The notes: generated by a model from the sequence alone, not told the origin. DNA of 64,000 nt from Voacanga thouarsii (GCA_026120185.1 JANUWF010001819.1:2046001-2110000), one strand, 5' to 3'. Numbered from the stretch's first letter, positions 23,226-34,861 are shown. Made by a program: numbers and translations.

Positions 23226-24037
23226 AAAGAGTCATTAGCACTTATACATTCTGATGTATGTTAACCGATGTCTATACAATCAAGAGGAGGTTATCACTAT
23301 TTCATAACTTTTATTGATGAATATTCACGATATGAGTATTTATATTTAATGAAATACAAATCCGAAACTTTTGAAAAGTCCAAAGACTTTAATAATGAAG
23401 TAGAAAACTAACTTAGAAAAAGTATTAAAACTCTAAGAGGTAAATATACTTAAGCCAAGAGTTTTAAGATTATCTTAGAGACAATGGGGTATTATCTCAA
23501 TGAATTCCACCACATACACCTCAACATAATGCTGTATCTGAGAGAAGGAATCAATCCTTTCTAGATATGGTACGGACCATGATGGCTTCTGCAGACTTAC
23601 CAAAATCGTTTTGGGGGTATACACTAGAGACTTCTATTTATGCTCTAAACAGAGTTCCGTAAAAAACGGTTAATACTACCCCATTTGAGATATTATTTGA
23701 CAAGATACTAAAGTTATCTCATTTAAGAGCATGGAGTTGCCCTGCCTTTGTCAAAAGGCCCCAGTCTGATAAACTTGACAATATGTCTGACAAGTTTTTA
23801 TTTGTAGGTTATCCGAAAGAACCTTTCAGATATTACTTTTATCTCCTTTCCAAAAATAAAGTATTTGTTTCAAAACATGCTGTCTTCTTAGAGAAGGAGC
23901 ACATGCTTAAAGGGAACAGTGGGAGTAAGATTGAATTTAGTGAAGTTTAAGAAGAACAAACAAATAAGGATCAACTGTTTGATTCTACATCTATTGAGAG
24001 AATAGATGCACCTTCAACTACACAAGAACCTTGTAGA
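23226..24037 (+). pseudogene. C1p integrase
   Basis: Heavily broken. HSDVC survives at about 23247-23262 but is followed by a stop. FITFIDEYSRYEY and the MKYKSE block are readable. The second catalytic Asp block is deleted (TLRGKYT replaces TLRSDRG-type sequence near 23425-23450), so no active integrase was possible. The C-terminal LSHLRAWSCPAF stretch is readable at about 23700-23760. Confidence 0.8.
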
Positions 24038-24484
24038 TTGAATAGGATACGTATGGCACTTGAGATATATAGATTTCTTATTAGTGATCACAATGACGTA
24101 TTGTTCATAGATAATGATGCGCCTATTACTTACAAGAAAGTTCTGAATAGTTTAGAATCTGACAAATGGCTTGAAGCCATAAAATCAGTAATGGATTCTA
24201 TGTATGACGACAAAGTATGAACTTTGGTTGATCCACCCAAAAGAATTAAACTTATTAGGTGTAAATAGGTTTTTAAGAAGAAAACTGACATGGATGGTAA
24301 CCTAGTTACCTATAAAGCACGACTGGTGACTAAGGGTTATTATCAACAACATGGTATTGACTATGACGAAACCTTCTCACTAGTTGCTATGCTGAAATCC
24401 ATTAGAATACTCCTAGTCATTGCCGCTTATTATAATTATGAAATTTGGCAAATGGATGTGAAAATAGCTTTCTTAAATGGAAAC
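24038..24484 (+). pseudogene. C1p reverse transcriptase, N-terminal third only
   Basis: Frames 24038-24220 and 24290-24487 carry the RT entry (LESDKWLEAIKSVMDSM) and motif A (QMDVKIAFLNGN) with its catalytic Asp. ATH-A begins immediately after at 24485. RT is not resumed after ATH-A, so motif C (YVDD) and RNase H are absent. Confidence 0.9.
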
Positions 24485-25894
24485 TGATAGGGGCTAAAAT
24501 CATCACTATTTTCTTAGTTATTTGAGGTTGTTTTGAGATACTTTTGTTGTAATAATTAGGTATATTCCTTCCTATTTGAAAATTTTCTTTTTAATAAACT
24601 TGTGTAGATTTGAGTTAATTTCGAGCAAATCTAGAGATTTTCCATCACACACCTGGCGCTAGGTTTGGGAAGTGGACTAGGCACTAGATCCATTCTGGTC
24701 GGCCAAAGGAAAACAGGGCAAAACTGAGGAAGCAAATAGAACACACCTGGCGCCAGGTGGGTCGACTAGACCCAGCGCTAGGTCCCCTCTGGAGTACAAA
24801 AATTATGTGTATGAATTTAGGAAATTTTCAATGATTTCGGTATTTTTCAATTCCTATACGGCCAAGACTCCTTAAGCAACGAATTTGGCATAAAAAAAGC
24901 TTATAAAAACAAGAGAAAACATAAGAGATTGAGAGGTGAATCCAAGAGTCTAAATTCCAATCACTCAAAGAAAAAGGAATTTACCAAATTAAGGAGAGTT
25001 ATTCAAGAAAGTTTTAAAATGAGAAGAATAAGGTTTGTCCATGAGTATTTTCTTTTACCTTTATTTTTTTTTCTTAAACAATTATGTACTTAATGTTTTT
25101 ATTGTAATTTGACATTATTTTTGGGATTTATGATTTCTTAAGTTCATTTATTTATTTATTTATTTGATCAATTGATTATTGTTCTTAGTATTTAATTGCT
25201 TATTTTTCGCACGGAGTTGGTTAATTGGTTTTTGTTATTAACTTGCTTGAAAAGGGGGTTGGTAATAACTTCAATTAATTAATTTCATATTTGTTATCTT
25301 TTAACTTGTTTGAAAAATGGGTCAATTGCTATGAATTTAGGTAATCAAAAGTTAGTTGGTGATTGCTAGAATATAGATTTATTGACTAATTTCATATTTT
25401 AAATCACCTAAAATATAGGGGTTTATATGAGGATTGATTTTAGTGCATTTTTGGGATAAATTAGTTGAGATAGATTATGTTCACTAATTTAACTACAAGA
25501 TAGTGATTCCATGAATTACAAACGAAGTGGGTCTATATTAAATCATTCATGAAACCAAGATGATAATTTATTATGGTATTGGATAAGTAATTCGCTGTCA
25601 TGTTGTCAAGAGCTTTTGTCTAAATGCATATTTTCATATCCTTAAGTTGTATATATATTTCTTTATTGTTCTTTTTATTACATTATCACTTTATTAGGTT
25701 GGTTAAACAATAAATGAAAAATGATTAGTGGGTACTTGTTCCTTTGAGGATTGATACTCGTTAATTCTCTATGCTATACTTGCAATGAGTATACTTGCTC
25801 GTATGTGTATTTTGGGATTAATGTTTTAATTAAAACTTGACTAAGGGATGGATTTAAATTTAATGATTTTTATACACCCAAAATTTTTATATTA
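24485..25894 (+). repeat. ATH-A 5' LTR
   Basis: TGATAGGGGC start. The end is decayed to TTATATTA where the 3' LTR has ACGCATCA; four of the five differences are C-to-T or G-to-A. A 16-bp perfect palindrome CACCTGGCGCCAGGTG lies at 24745-24760. TATA-like TTATAAAAAC at 24901-24910. Confidence 0.92.
24901..24910 (+). promoter_or_regulatory. ATH-A LTR TATA-like box
   Basis: TTATAAAAAC, preceded by AAGC. The same position in the 3' LTR reads TTATAAAAGT (31664-31673). Confidence 0.55.
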
Positions 25895-25900
25895 AGTTTT

Positions 25901-25920
25901 TTACACCATTACCAGGGAAC
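25901..25920 (+). promoter_or_regulatory. ATH-A decayed tRNA-Asp primer-binding site
   Basis: TTACACCATTACCAGGGAAC aligns over 20 bases with the Athila-type site that starts TGGCGCCGTTGCC. Six positions differ; five are G-to-A and one is G-to-T. Known of the family: Athila elements are primed by tRNA-Asp. The site lies 6 bases after the LTR end. Confidence 0.8.
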
Positions 25921-26163
25921 AATATCATGAAAGCTTAGATTTTATTAATTTAACCATATTTATATGTTTATATGTCTGTACGTGAATATATTTATATATT
26001 CCTTGTATGAATAGGTTTCATATTTTGTTTTCTAGTATATTTGTAATTTAATGTCCCTACATGTTGTAATTGTTTCTAACTTAATGTGTGAATATATACT
26101 AACTGTCTAACTTGTAAATTCTATAATCTCACTATCTTCTATTTTATGTAGATCTTGCCCTTA

Positions 26164-27553
26164 GTTTATGACCCGATGATCTAAAGCTAACATAGTAGAT
26201 CTTGATCTTGAAATTGAGAGAATCTTCACCAAGGTCCGAAAGGTTGTAAGTGAAAGGGTAAGAAAAGATATGGAGGTAAATCAACCCAACAATGGTGGTA
26301 ATGGTGGAATTAACAGGCAGTTAATGGATAACTTTGTGAAACCCACAATCTCAGGTATGGGCTCAAGCATTACGAGACCTAAGATAGAGGCCAACAATTT
26401 TGAAATAAAGCCCAACATAATCAAATGATTCAAAACATGGTACAATTTGATGGGCTACTTGAGGAGGACCCCAATACCCACCTTGCGAGTTTTTTAGAAA
26501 TTTGTGATACTTTTAAAATGAATGGTGGTTTTGAGGTTGTCATCAAACTAAAGCTCTTTCCCTTTTTCTTGAGAGATAGAACAAAATCGTGGTTAAAATC
26601 TTTGCTAATTGGATCTATTACTACTTGGAATGTATTAGCTAAAAAATTTTTGGCAAAATATTTTTTCCCAACTAGAACATCCAGACTTAAGACTGATATT
26701 TTTACCTTCCAACAATTAGAGTCTAAAAACCTTTATGAATATTAGAAGAGGTTTAAGAAAATGCTTAGAAAGTGTCCTCATCATGGGTTTGAGTTGGGTA
26801 TGCAAATGCAAATCTTTTACAGTAGTTTGAGCTTTGCTACTAGGCAATTAGTTGATGCATTTGCAGGAGGCTCTATTAATTCTAAGACCTCGGAATAAGT
26901 ATTTAACTTGATTGAAAATTTAGCTACAAACAACTATGCTTGGGGTAGTTCACGGTCAAGAGCGCGTGTCCATGAAGTATACAAGGTGGATGCAATGGCT
27001 GTTTTGGAGGTAAAGATGGAAGCACTCACGTAAAAGATGGATCAATTGGTAATGCCTCCTTCCCAAGGGCAGGTAATGAGTGTAAGTTGTGAATTTTATG
27101 GGAAAGGGCATCTAAACCATGAGTGTGAAAATATGGGATCATCACAAAAGTCATTAGAACAAGTTGCATTTGTGGGTAATGGCGCCAAGGTAATAATCCC
27201 TATAGCACCACTTATAACCTAAGTTGGAGGAATCATCTTAAATTTTCATGGAGGAACTAAAACCTATCTAGGCAAGTTTCTTCTAATTTTGGAACTTAAA
27301 GGACTCAACCACCCCTGCCTTACAATGCCCCATCGGCTAAGCCATCATTGGAGGAGTTGGTTAACCAGTTGGTAAGTGGAATGAAGACACAATTCCAAGG
27401 AGTAGATGCTACCACGAGAAATTTGGAGGCATCTATGTGAAACCTTGAGAATCAAATTGGACAACTAGCCAAACTCCTTGGAGATTGTCAAGTGAGATCA
27501 CTTCTAGGAAATACGGAGACTAATCCATGTGATCAAGACCGTGAAAAACGATG
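26164..27553 (+). pseudogene. ATH-A gag
   Basis: Gypsy gag of the Athila/Tat type. The start is near ATG 26167 (MTR then TGA where Arg is expected). A conserved linker (NQPNNGGN) follows, then a one-base loss near 26424. The open stretch 26425-26745 has the Retrotrans_gag core ([27 protein letters not shown]). TAG at about 26743 replaces Trp and TAA at about 27031 replaces Gln. The later CEFYGKGHLNHEC is a zinc-knuckle remnant. The C-terminus (ENQIGQLAKLLGD) ends at the TGA near 27551. The minus-strand paralogue is at 40900-42174. Confidence 0.88.
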
Positions 27554-28664
27554 ATTTTGATTGCTTTAGTTTTGTTGGACATATCTTTAATTTTCGTTTG
27601 TTTTCATTTATTTTGCTATCTTTTTAATTTTTAGATTGTATTCTCTTCATGATTTCGTGTTTTAATTATTATTTGCTTAAATTAAAAAAAATAATTTTTT
27701 GTTGGCCAGAGCTGACCGGTGCCAGGCCCGAACTTTGACCCGGGCACTTGGCCAACACGGCCCGACAGCAACACAGAGGTAGAACAGGCTTGGCGCCAAG
27801 CCCGATCGGTCATAACACAACTCACGACCATTCTTTTCAAAACACTCTCATCTCTCTCGTTTTTTCTCTCAACCCATTGCTGGGTTCAACTCCGAAATAC
27901 CACCAGGTCACTTTCTAAACCTCCAAAACACCTTCCAAACATAAAATCTTCACTTTATTCTTGAAGTTTTGGATTATAACTAGAAAAAATTCAATCTTTT
28001 CTTTCAAAATCCATTTTTCAATCCTTCCATTTGGTGCACGATTTCTTTAAATTTTTTTTTTTTTTTTTGCATAGGATTAGTGCCCATACATTGGAGATCA
28101 TTGTGGTATGAACTTTCTATGGTTTAATTTTTCTTATGAATTTTGGGTATTTTTCTATGGATTTTTGGGGGAAAATTCTTGTATATTTTTGGTTGAATGA
28201 ATTGACTGCCAATATTTCTTTCTTTGAGGCTTTATTAGCATGGGAATATAATTAACAATGATATATGATTGACGCCATTCATGATTTACATATTTTTTGG
28301 AAGCTATTGAGCATGCCTTTTTTAGGTGTAATTTTGAGTTTACTTAGACATATGATAATTGTTCATGTCAAACTTAGCATTGGGGTAATGAGCTTTACAT
28401 TGTTAATTGGTGGATATTGAACGTTGTGATTTAATCACGACTATTGATATTGTGTTTAGAATTGGATAATGGCTATATTTCTTGCAGGTTTATTAGAGGA
28501 GATTGTGTTATATTATGTTGGCTATTTTGTGGTGTTGAGGTGTTGGTTGTGTTGAAAGTTGTGGTGAGAGTGAGATGGTCTAGAGTTATGTTTATTTGTG
28601 TTGTAAATAGTGAGCTTGAGGGAGTCCTATTTTTTGTTCTATTACCTTTATTCATCATTCCATC
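27554..28664 (+). other. ATH-A spacer between gag and ORF2
   Basis: Non-coding. A GC-rich cluster at 27706-27810 contains the perfect 16-bp palindrome GGCTTGGCGCCAAGCC (27787-27802), and the homologous ATH-B spacer has a similar cluster at 37020-37140. The frame 28444-28803 runs into ORF2 in another phase and is not supported as a gene. Confidence 0.65.
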
Positions 28665-29860
28665 ATGTCTAGGAGACCTAGGGGGTTGGCACCAGGGGCT
28701 AACAGAGCTCGAGATGCATCTTCGTCTACACCTTCTTTTGAGCCTTTACCTACCCAATTCTATGACCCACTTGTCTAATTTGGTATCAAAATCACCAACA
28801 TAACAAAATTATAGCAAAAAAATAGTATAAGCCTTCTTTAGATAATTTTTTGGAGTTCTCTACTATGTTTAGGCGATTGGGGTGGGAGCCTATTATTAGA
28901 ATGGAAGGTGCTTACTGTCATGCGCGAGTAAGAGAGTTTTATGCCAATATGAGAGAGAAGAAGAAGAACAACCTCCAGGTTATTTCTACCATTGTAAAAA
29001 GGGTTCCCATTGAGTTTGAGAGGGCTAGACTAGCCAGGATTTTGGGAGTACCTGATAAGGGGCAATGGATTGCTGTAGACAATAATAACCAAAAGATCAT
29101 TTCTAAGCCTACCTGGGATGTGAGTGCTGTGAGGGCAAGTTTGAACATGTGGAGAAAAGGACAAATAGGTAAAAATTGTTACTATTCCATTAATGACCTT
29201 GAGGCTCAATTGCGTGCCATAGTCTACATCTTTGCTTTCAATGTTTACCCTAAAACTAGTGGCTTCAATGAGTCTAGGGCCCTTGATATATACATTCTGG
29301 ATAAGATGAGGAGGAGTGAGCCTATTCTCCTTACTCCTATTATTATTCAGTCTATGCGAGAGGTTGTTTACTCTGACATATCAGCTAAAGCACTCAAATT
29401 CCCTTTAGTTTTTATGCACATTCTAAGATATTTTGGAGTAAAATTAGATGGAGAGCTTAGTGAGCCCACTGCTGACCGCGATTTCATGACTGAGCATACT
29501 TTGGTTTAGTGTGGTTATCGCTATGATGAGAGGGAAAGGTGTTGGAAGAAGCCTTTTGAGGTACGATACCTCAAGATGGTGGAACTTTCCCTTGATGAGG
29601 AGGTAGAGGAGGTGCAGCCTACTAGACCTTCCACTCGTGCCATTGGTTCTCATTCCTGTACTGATTTTGAGGCACGAGTGGAGGCTCAACTAGAGAGCTA
29701 AATGACTATCATTCTTCAACTCCGAGACTCCATTGCGAACCTCCATCGACACTAGGATGTTTAAGATCAGAAGTTGGCAACTTTAATCCAACAATCTACG
29801 GAAGTACCTTCGAGTTGTGTAGCCAACGATCTTCATGAGGATGAGGACTCTTACTTTACT
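28665..29860 (+). pseudogene. ATH-A ORF2, plant-transposon-protein-like
   Basis: Starts at ATG 28665 (MSRRPRGLAPGAN, matched by MFKRPKGMAPGAK in ATH-B). Stops at about 28776-28840 and a frameshift lead into the 219-codon stretch 28850-29509 (GWEPIIRMEGAY, VREFYANMREKK, MWRKGQIG, NDLEAQLRAIVYIFAFNVYPK). Beyond the TAG at 29507 the same frame continues through YDERERCWKKPFEVRYLKMVE to an acidic tail, broken by further TAG/TAA codons at Gln positions. The core resembles the domain annotated in databases as 'putative plant transposon protein'; its function is unknown. No enzyme motif is seen. It could act with Gag or be a domesticated-type accessory factor. Confidence 0.75.
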
Positions 29861-31220
29861 CTCTGCACTTGTATTTTATTTTATTTTTTGACCTTTTTCG
29901 TTATTTCTTTTATTTTAAATTTTAATGACATTTTTTTAGCTTTTAGTTATCTTTTCTTTTACTTTGTTTTTCTAGATTTATGTTTTCTTATTTTTGTTTC
30001 TTTTCACGTTAGGAACTCTTGTGACTTTTCTAATGACTACTCCTTATGGTGGATTCGAACATGGTGGACCTACTATGTAATGGAACTATATTCTTCTCTT
30101 TTATTGATTTTGGTCTTCTTGGCTTTACTTTTATTTTTATATCTTTGGTCATCGAGGACAATGCCTAGTTTAAGTGTGGGGGAAAATGATGTTGAAGAAA
30201 TTTTTTTCATATCATTTTTGTGTGCCATTTTTTTTGGGGACAATTTTTGTGGTTTTCATTGTTTAAGTAAGGCTATAATTCTTTTTCTTACTTGGATATG
30301 AATTTTTGTAATACATTTGGTGGATTTTTATGAAATTGGTTTATTGGATAGAATATTGTCAAGATTTAAGAATTTTGATTAATCTTTTTTATGCATTGGT
30401 GTTTGAGTATTATTTGACGCATTTAGTTTGAATATAAAAGATATGATGAATATGAAAAAAATTTGTTGGCTAACTCTTGTATTATGAGTTTAAATTTTGC
30501 TTGGCTTGGAGTTGTAATGAGGAATGTGAGTTGATAAAAGATCTTTGAATGGAACGATTTTGGAGAATTATGGAAATTTTTGTGAGTTGAAGATTGAAAA
30601 ATGAGTTGTTGTTTCCTCTTTGAAGATAAGAATGTATTGTCTTTGCTTGATTATGGGGGCTAATAGGGATAGTGAAGAGAAATTCACTTTCTTGATGTTA
30701 TGAATTTCCAAAAGTAAAGGAGAGGAAAATGTTGAAAAATGATGAGTGATGACTAAAAGGGGGCCAATATGGTATGTGAAGAAAAATCCATACAGTTAAG
30801 GCCATCAATTCTGTAGGTCATTGAAAAAAAATAGAAAAAAAAATTGAAGTGCTTTCCTTATATCATGACTTGAGTTACATAATTTTTGAATTTATAATGC
30901 TTGAGTTGGTAGATAGTCTGACTTGTGTAATTCATGTTATCTATGTTTTTAACTTAAAGGGTGAAATAATTTTCTTAGACTAAGGTATACACTTAATTAA
31001 TTTAACTTCAATAGTTTTGTGATGTCTTGTCAAATGTTTCAAAATTTGAATTGTTTTCAAAGGGTTAGATAAATGGCAAGAGTTTTATCTAAAGTTTGAA
31101 GGAAAATTATAATCCTTGTTATGTTTCAAATTTTTGGAATAAGAAAACGTTTGTGTTCTCTTGATGATTTTCTTGGCATTAAGTGTTTTGCTTGAGGACA
31201 AGTAAAAGTTCAAAAAGTTC
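29861..31220 (+). other. ATH-A 3' untranslated region
   Basis: No gene. A T-rich stretch is followed at 30148-30186 by a block with ATCGAGGACAATG and TTTAAGTGTGGGGGA, which is very like the true purine tract at the LTR. The same block is present in ATH-B (34524-34560, reverse) and ATH-C (53691-53720, reverse). The open frame 29774-30301 is a by-product of T-richness. Confidence 0.7.
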
Positions 31221-31235
31221 AAGTGTGGAAGTATG
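31221..31235 (+). promoter_or_regulatory. ATH-A polypurine tract
   Basis: AAGTGTGGAAGTATG directly before the 3' LTR, following CTTGAGGACAAGTAAAAG. The GGGGG core of the family is decayed to GGAAG, again G-to-A. Confidence 0.8.
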
Positions 31236-32636
31236 TGATAGGAGTTAAAATTATCACTATTTTTCTAGTTATTTAATATTATTTTAAGGTATTTTTGTTG
31301 TAATAACTAGACATATTCCTTCCTATGTGACGTTTTGCTTGTAGAAAGTGTTATTGACAAATTTGTGCAGATTTGAGTTAATTTCGAGCAAAATTAGAGA
31401 TTTTCTAGTACACACATGGCGCCAAGTCTGGCAAGTGGACCAGACTCTAGGTCCATTCAGGTTGGCCAAAGGAAAACAGGGCAAAATTGAGGAAAAAAAT
31501 AGAACACACCTGGTGCCAGGTGGGTCGACTGGATTCGGCGACAGGTCCACTCTGGAGTACGAAAATTATGTGTACAAATTTATGAATTTTTTAATGATTT
31601 CGGTATTTTTCAATTCCTACTCGGCTAAGACTTCTCAAGTAAAGAATTTGGCATCAAAGAAGCTTATAAAAGTACAAGAAAACACAAAAGATTGAGAGGT
31701 GAATCCAATGGCATAAATTCCAATCACTCAAAAACTAAGGAATTCACCAAATCAAGGAAAGTTGTTCAAGAGAGTTTTAAAATGAGAAGAAAGAGGCTTG
31801 TTTATAAGTACTTTCTTTTACCTTTATTTTCTTTTTTTCAAACAATTATGTACTTAATGTTTCCATTGTAATTTGACATTGTCTTTGGGATTCATGATTT
31901 CTTGAGTTAATTTAGTCTTTTGATCAATTGATTATTGTTCTTGGTATTTGATTACTTATTTTTCTTACGGAGTTAGTTGATTGGTTTTTGTTATTAACTT
32001 GCTTGAAAAAGGAGTTGGTAATAATTTCAATTAATTAATTTTATATTTGTTATCTTTTAACTTGCTTGAAAAAAGGATCAATTGCTAAGAATTTAAGTAA
32101 TCAAAGGTTAGTTGGTAATTGCTAGAATATGAATTTATTGGCTAATCTCATATTTTAAATCACCTAGAATATATGGGTTTATATGAGGATTTATTTTAAT
32201 GAATCTTTTGGATAAATTGGTTGAGACAGAATATGTTCACAAATTTAACTAAAAGATAGTGATTCCATGGAGTGCAAACGAAGTGAGTCTATATTAAATC
32301 CTTCATGAGACTAAGATAATAATTGATTGTGATATTGGCTAAGTAATTCGTTGTCAAGAGCTTTTGTTTAAATTGCATATTTTCATATCCTTGAATTGTC
32401 TATATTTCTTTATTTTTTTTATTATGTTATCACTTTATTAGGCCGGTTAAATAATGAATAAAAAGTAATTAGTGTGTACTTATTCTTTTGAGGATCGATA
32501 CTCATTAATTCTCTATGCTATGCTTGCAATGAGTATACTTGCTCATGTGTATTTTGAGATTAATATTTTAATTAAAATTTGACTAAGGGATGGATTTAAA
32601 TTTGATGATTTTTATACACCCAAAATTTACGCATCA
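31236..32636 (+). repeat. ATH-A 3' LTR
   Basis: TGATAGGAGT...TTACGCATCA, 1401 bp, followed by target duplication GAAAC. Diverged copy of 24485-25894. The GGCGCC palindrome is reduced to CACCTGGTGCCAGGTG (31508-31523). Confidence 0.92.
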
Positions 32637-32641
32637 GAAAC

Positions 32642-32980
32642 CTAAGAAGTAAACCTGAAGTGTTGCGAAAGACTAGGATGGGAAACAAAACAGAATGTAC
32701 CGGATTTTTAGCTCGTACAACCATATCCAAACCCCCCTATACCCTACTCTGATTTACTTGAACAACCCTCCCTTACAGTGGAATTTTTGGCATCAATCCC
32801 ATTCCTGCTGGATGCACACCAATGGGACCCCTCCTTCCTTGGTCGGGATAGAACCTGCCCTTACTCAGTACGCTTTGGCATCTAAATAGACATCTCAATC
32901 GAACCAAACCCTCTGTCAAGCTATAGTTCCCTCAAAGTACTGAGAAAGTGTATATGACACAACTTGAGGATTTCACGTCC
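32642..32980 (+). other. Unexplained GC-richer block inside C1p
   Basis: Lies between the ATH-A target duplication and the truncated C1p 3' LTR, where RT and RNase H should be. It is visibly less AT-rich than its neighbours. One plus-strand frame is open from the CTG at 32655 to TAA at about 32883, apart from one TAG (LVQPYPNPPIPYSDLLEQ then SIPFLLDAHQWDPSFLG). Another frame (32695-32889) is also open. I recognise neither. It might be a captured host-gene fragment or part of a different repeat. The end carries an exact tandem AATGATTAAC pair (32981-33000). Confidence 0.5.
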
Positions 32981-33000
32981 AATGATTAACAATGATTAAC

Positions 33001-33527
33001 AATAATTTGTGGGCTATATTATAATTAACAATAATCAAAATATTAATTGGTAATTAAGAATAGCATTTTGATTACCAAAAGATATACAGACGATATATAT
33101 AATAATATATAGAATCCATGGCAATTATGATTTTTGTGTGAATTACAGAAAGTTTTTTTTCTTTGAAAAATCTAGAGCTCCTTTCGTCTTCTTCTTATGG
33201 AAAACTGCAAGAAACCCTAGAAGCCTGAATTAGCTTTGCTAGCACAAAACTCTGGTGATTTTGAGCGAGATTCTCGTGTGGACTATATTGGAGGTAATCC
33301 TACACTTGGATTGCAGTGCTTTGATGGAACAAAAGAGAAAGCGTTCTCGTTGTTTAGATGGATCGCGCCTTCAGAATAGAGAAAAAATTTTTATTTCATA
33401 GAGGCAGACAGAAGGTAATATCTCTCCTATTCTTTATTCCTTTTAACGCATAAGAGTGATCCTAGTTGTTTGGAATTCCCGTTTTCTTCCGTTGTGTAAA
33501 TCTATTTGTGCATGGAGAATTCCTACA
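33001..33527 (+). repeat. C1p 3' LTR, 5'-truncated
   Basis: Aligned with 19051-19580; begins AATAATTTGTGGGC and ends GAATTCCTACA. A templated-looking AATGATTAAC duplication sits at its truncated left edge, which suggests repair after deletion. Confidence 0.88.
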
Positions 33528-34861
33528 AACACAAGCTTTTATTGTTCCAAAATTTTGATCATAACAAGGCTTATAATCTTCCTTCAAAGTTTAGATATAA
33601 CTTCCGTTGATTTAAGCCTTTGAAAACAATCACAATTTGAAGCACTTGATAAAACATAACAAAACTCTTGTAGTTAAATTAAGCAAATTTATGTTTTAGT
33701 CTAAGAAAATTATTTCACCATTAAAGTAAAAACGTAGATAACATGAATCATACAAGTCGAGCTACCTACCAACTAAGTCTAAAAATTGCACAACTCAAGT
33801 CATGATATAAGAAAAATACTCTTTTTTTTCTCTCTCTCAATTTTTTCAATGATTTGAGAAATTGATAGCTTTAAGTGAATGGATTTTTCGTCATACACCG
33901 TATTGGCTCCTTTATAGTCATCACTTATTATTTTTTCAACAATTTTCTTTCTTTTGCTTTTAGGAATTAATAGCCTCAAGAAAGTGAATTTTTCTTCACT
34001 ATCTATATTGACCTCCATAATCAAACAAAAAGTATTTTCTCGTCTTTAATGATGAAAAAATTTTGTTTCAACTCATTTTACTTATTTTTTCACTCCCAAT
34101 CAATTTTTTTTTTTTCACAATCTTTCCATTCAAAGATTTTTTCTCCTCACATTCCTTATTACAACTTAAAGTTAAGCAAAGTTTAAACCCATAATGCAAG
34201 AGCTAGCCAACTACTTTCCCACTATTCATTATATTTTCCACATTCAAATTAGATGAGTTAAATAACACTCAAACACTAATGCATAAACAAGATTAATCCA
34301 AATTCTCAAGTCTTAACGTATCCCATCTAATAAATTATTGAAAATCCACCAAATGGATGAAAAAATTCATATCCCAGTAGGAAAGATAATTACAACCTTG
34401 CTAAAGTAATGAAAACCAGAAAAAAGTTTCAAAATTTTCACAAAGATTCCAAAAAAAATTGAAATTAATTGATCTAAAATGTTCCAAAATATGTATAAAT
34501 GGAAAATATCTTTAATGCTAAACTCTCCCCCCACACTCAAACTGAACATTATCCTTAATGGAAAAAAATATAATAATGAAAGTAGAGCCAATAGACCAAA
34601 ATAAATAAAAAGAAAGAATAGAGAAAAGAAAATACTGTCATTGCCATGTTTCGTAAAAGAGTGCTGAATTCCATCACATTGGAGCATAATTCATGAACAA
34701 TGTTTGAGCATCCCTAGAACAAAAAAACACAACCAAAAAGCATAAATCTAGAAAAAAAAAGTAAAGCAAAAGCTGAAATCTAAGAAAGGTCATTAAAATT
34801 CAAAATAAAAGAAATAAAAGAAAAGCGACATAAAATAAAATAAAAGTGAGCAAGGAGTAAA
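33528..34861 (-). other. ATH-B 3' untranslated region
   Basis: Reverse complement of ATH-A 29861-31160: the AACATAACAAGG-type and CTTCAAAGTTT blocks near 33555-33600, and the purine-tract-like block AGTGTGGGGGGAG at 34524-34560. No gene is supported; frames at 33800 and 34367 arise in AT-rich sequence. It joins 18788-18810 across the C1p insertion. Confidence 0.75.

Larger units (their letters stand above)
24485..32636 (+). mobile_element. Non-autonomous Athila-like Gypsy element ATH-A
   Basis: Complete element with LTRs 24485-25894 and 31236-32636 and a perfect target duplication GAAAC (24480-24484, 32637-32641). Order: tRNA-Asp-type primer-binding site, gag, spacer with a GGCGCC palindrome, ORF2, a purine-tract-like block at 30148-30186, a purine tract at 31221-31235. 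No protease, RT, RNase H or integrase is encoded in 8.2 kb, so it would need enzymes from another element. This architecture resembles the described TR-GAG class with an added gene. It inserted in the RT of C1p. Confidence 0.92.
18811..33527 (+). mobile_element. Decayed Copia element C1p, split by ATH-A
   Basis: Plus-strand relative of C1m lying in the 3' UTR of ATH-B. A 5' LTR (18811-19580), a Met-type primer-binding site, a 2.2-kb leader, gag, protease, integrase and the first third of RT are present. After the ATH-A insertion the sequence resumes with the same GAAAC target bases, but not with RT. An unrelated block (32642-32980) and a truncated 3' LTR (33001-33527) follow. RT and RNase H were therefore lost before ATH-A arrived. 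Both LTRs lack their first part, and no target duplication is visible. Confidence 0.85.

Noticed and set aside
28444..28803. 119-codon frame before ORF2 as a separate membrane protein
   Set aside because: It overlaps the true ORF2 start (ATG 28665) in another phase, and its hydrophobic part comes from T-rich DNA; the ORF2 phase is the one conserved in ATH-B.
33800..34024. 74-codon Lys-rich frame as a gene
   Set aside because: It lies in the ATH-B 3' UTR, is not conserved in ATH-A, and derives from AT-rich sequence.
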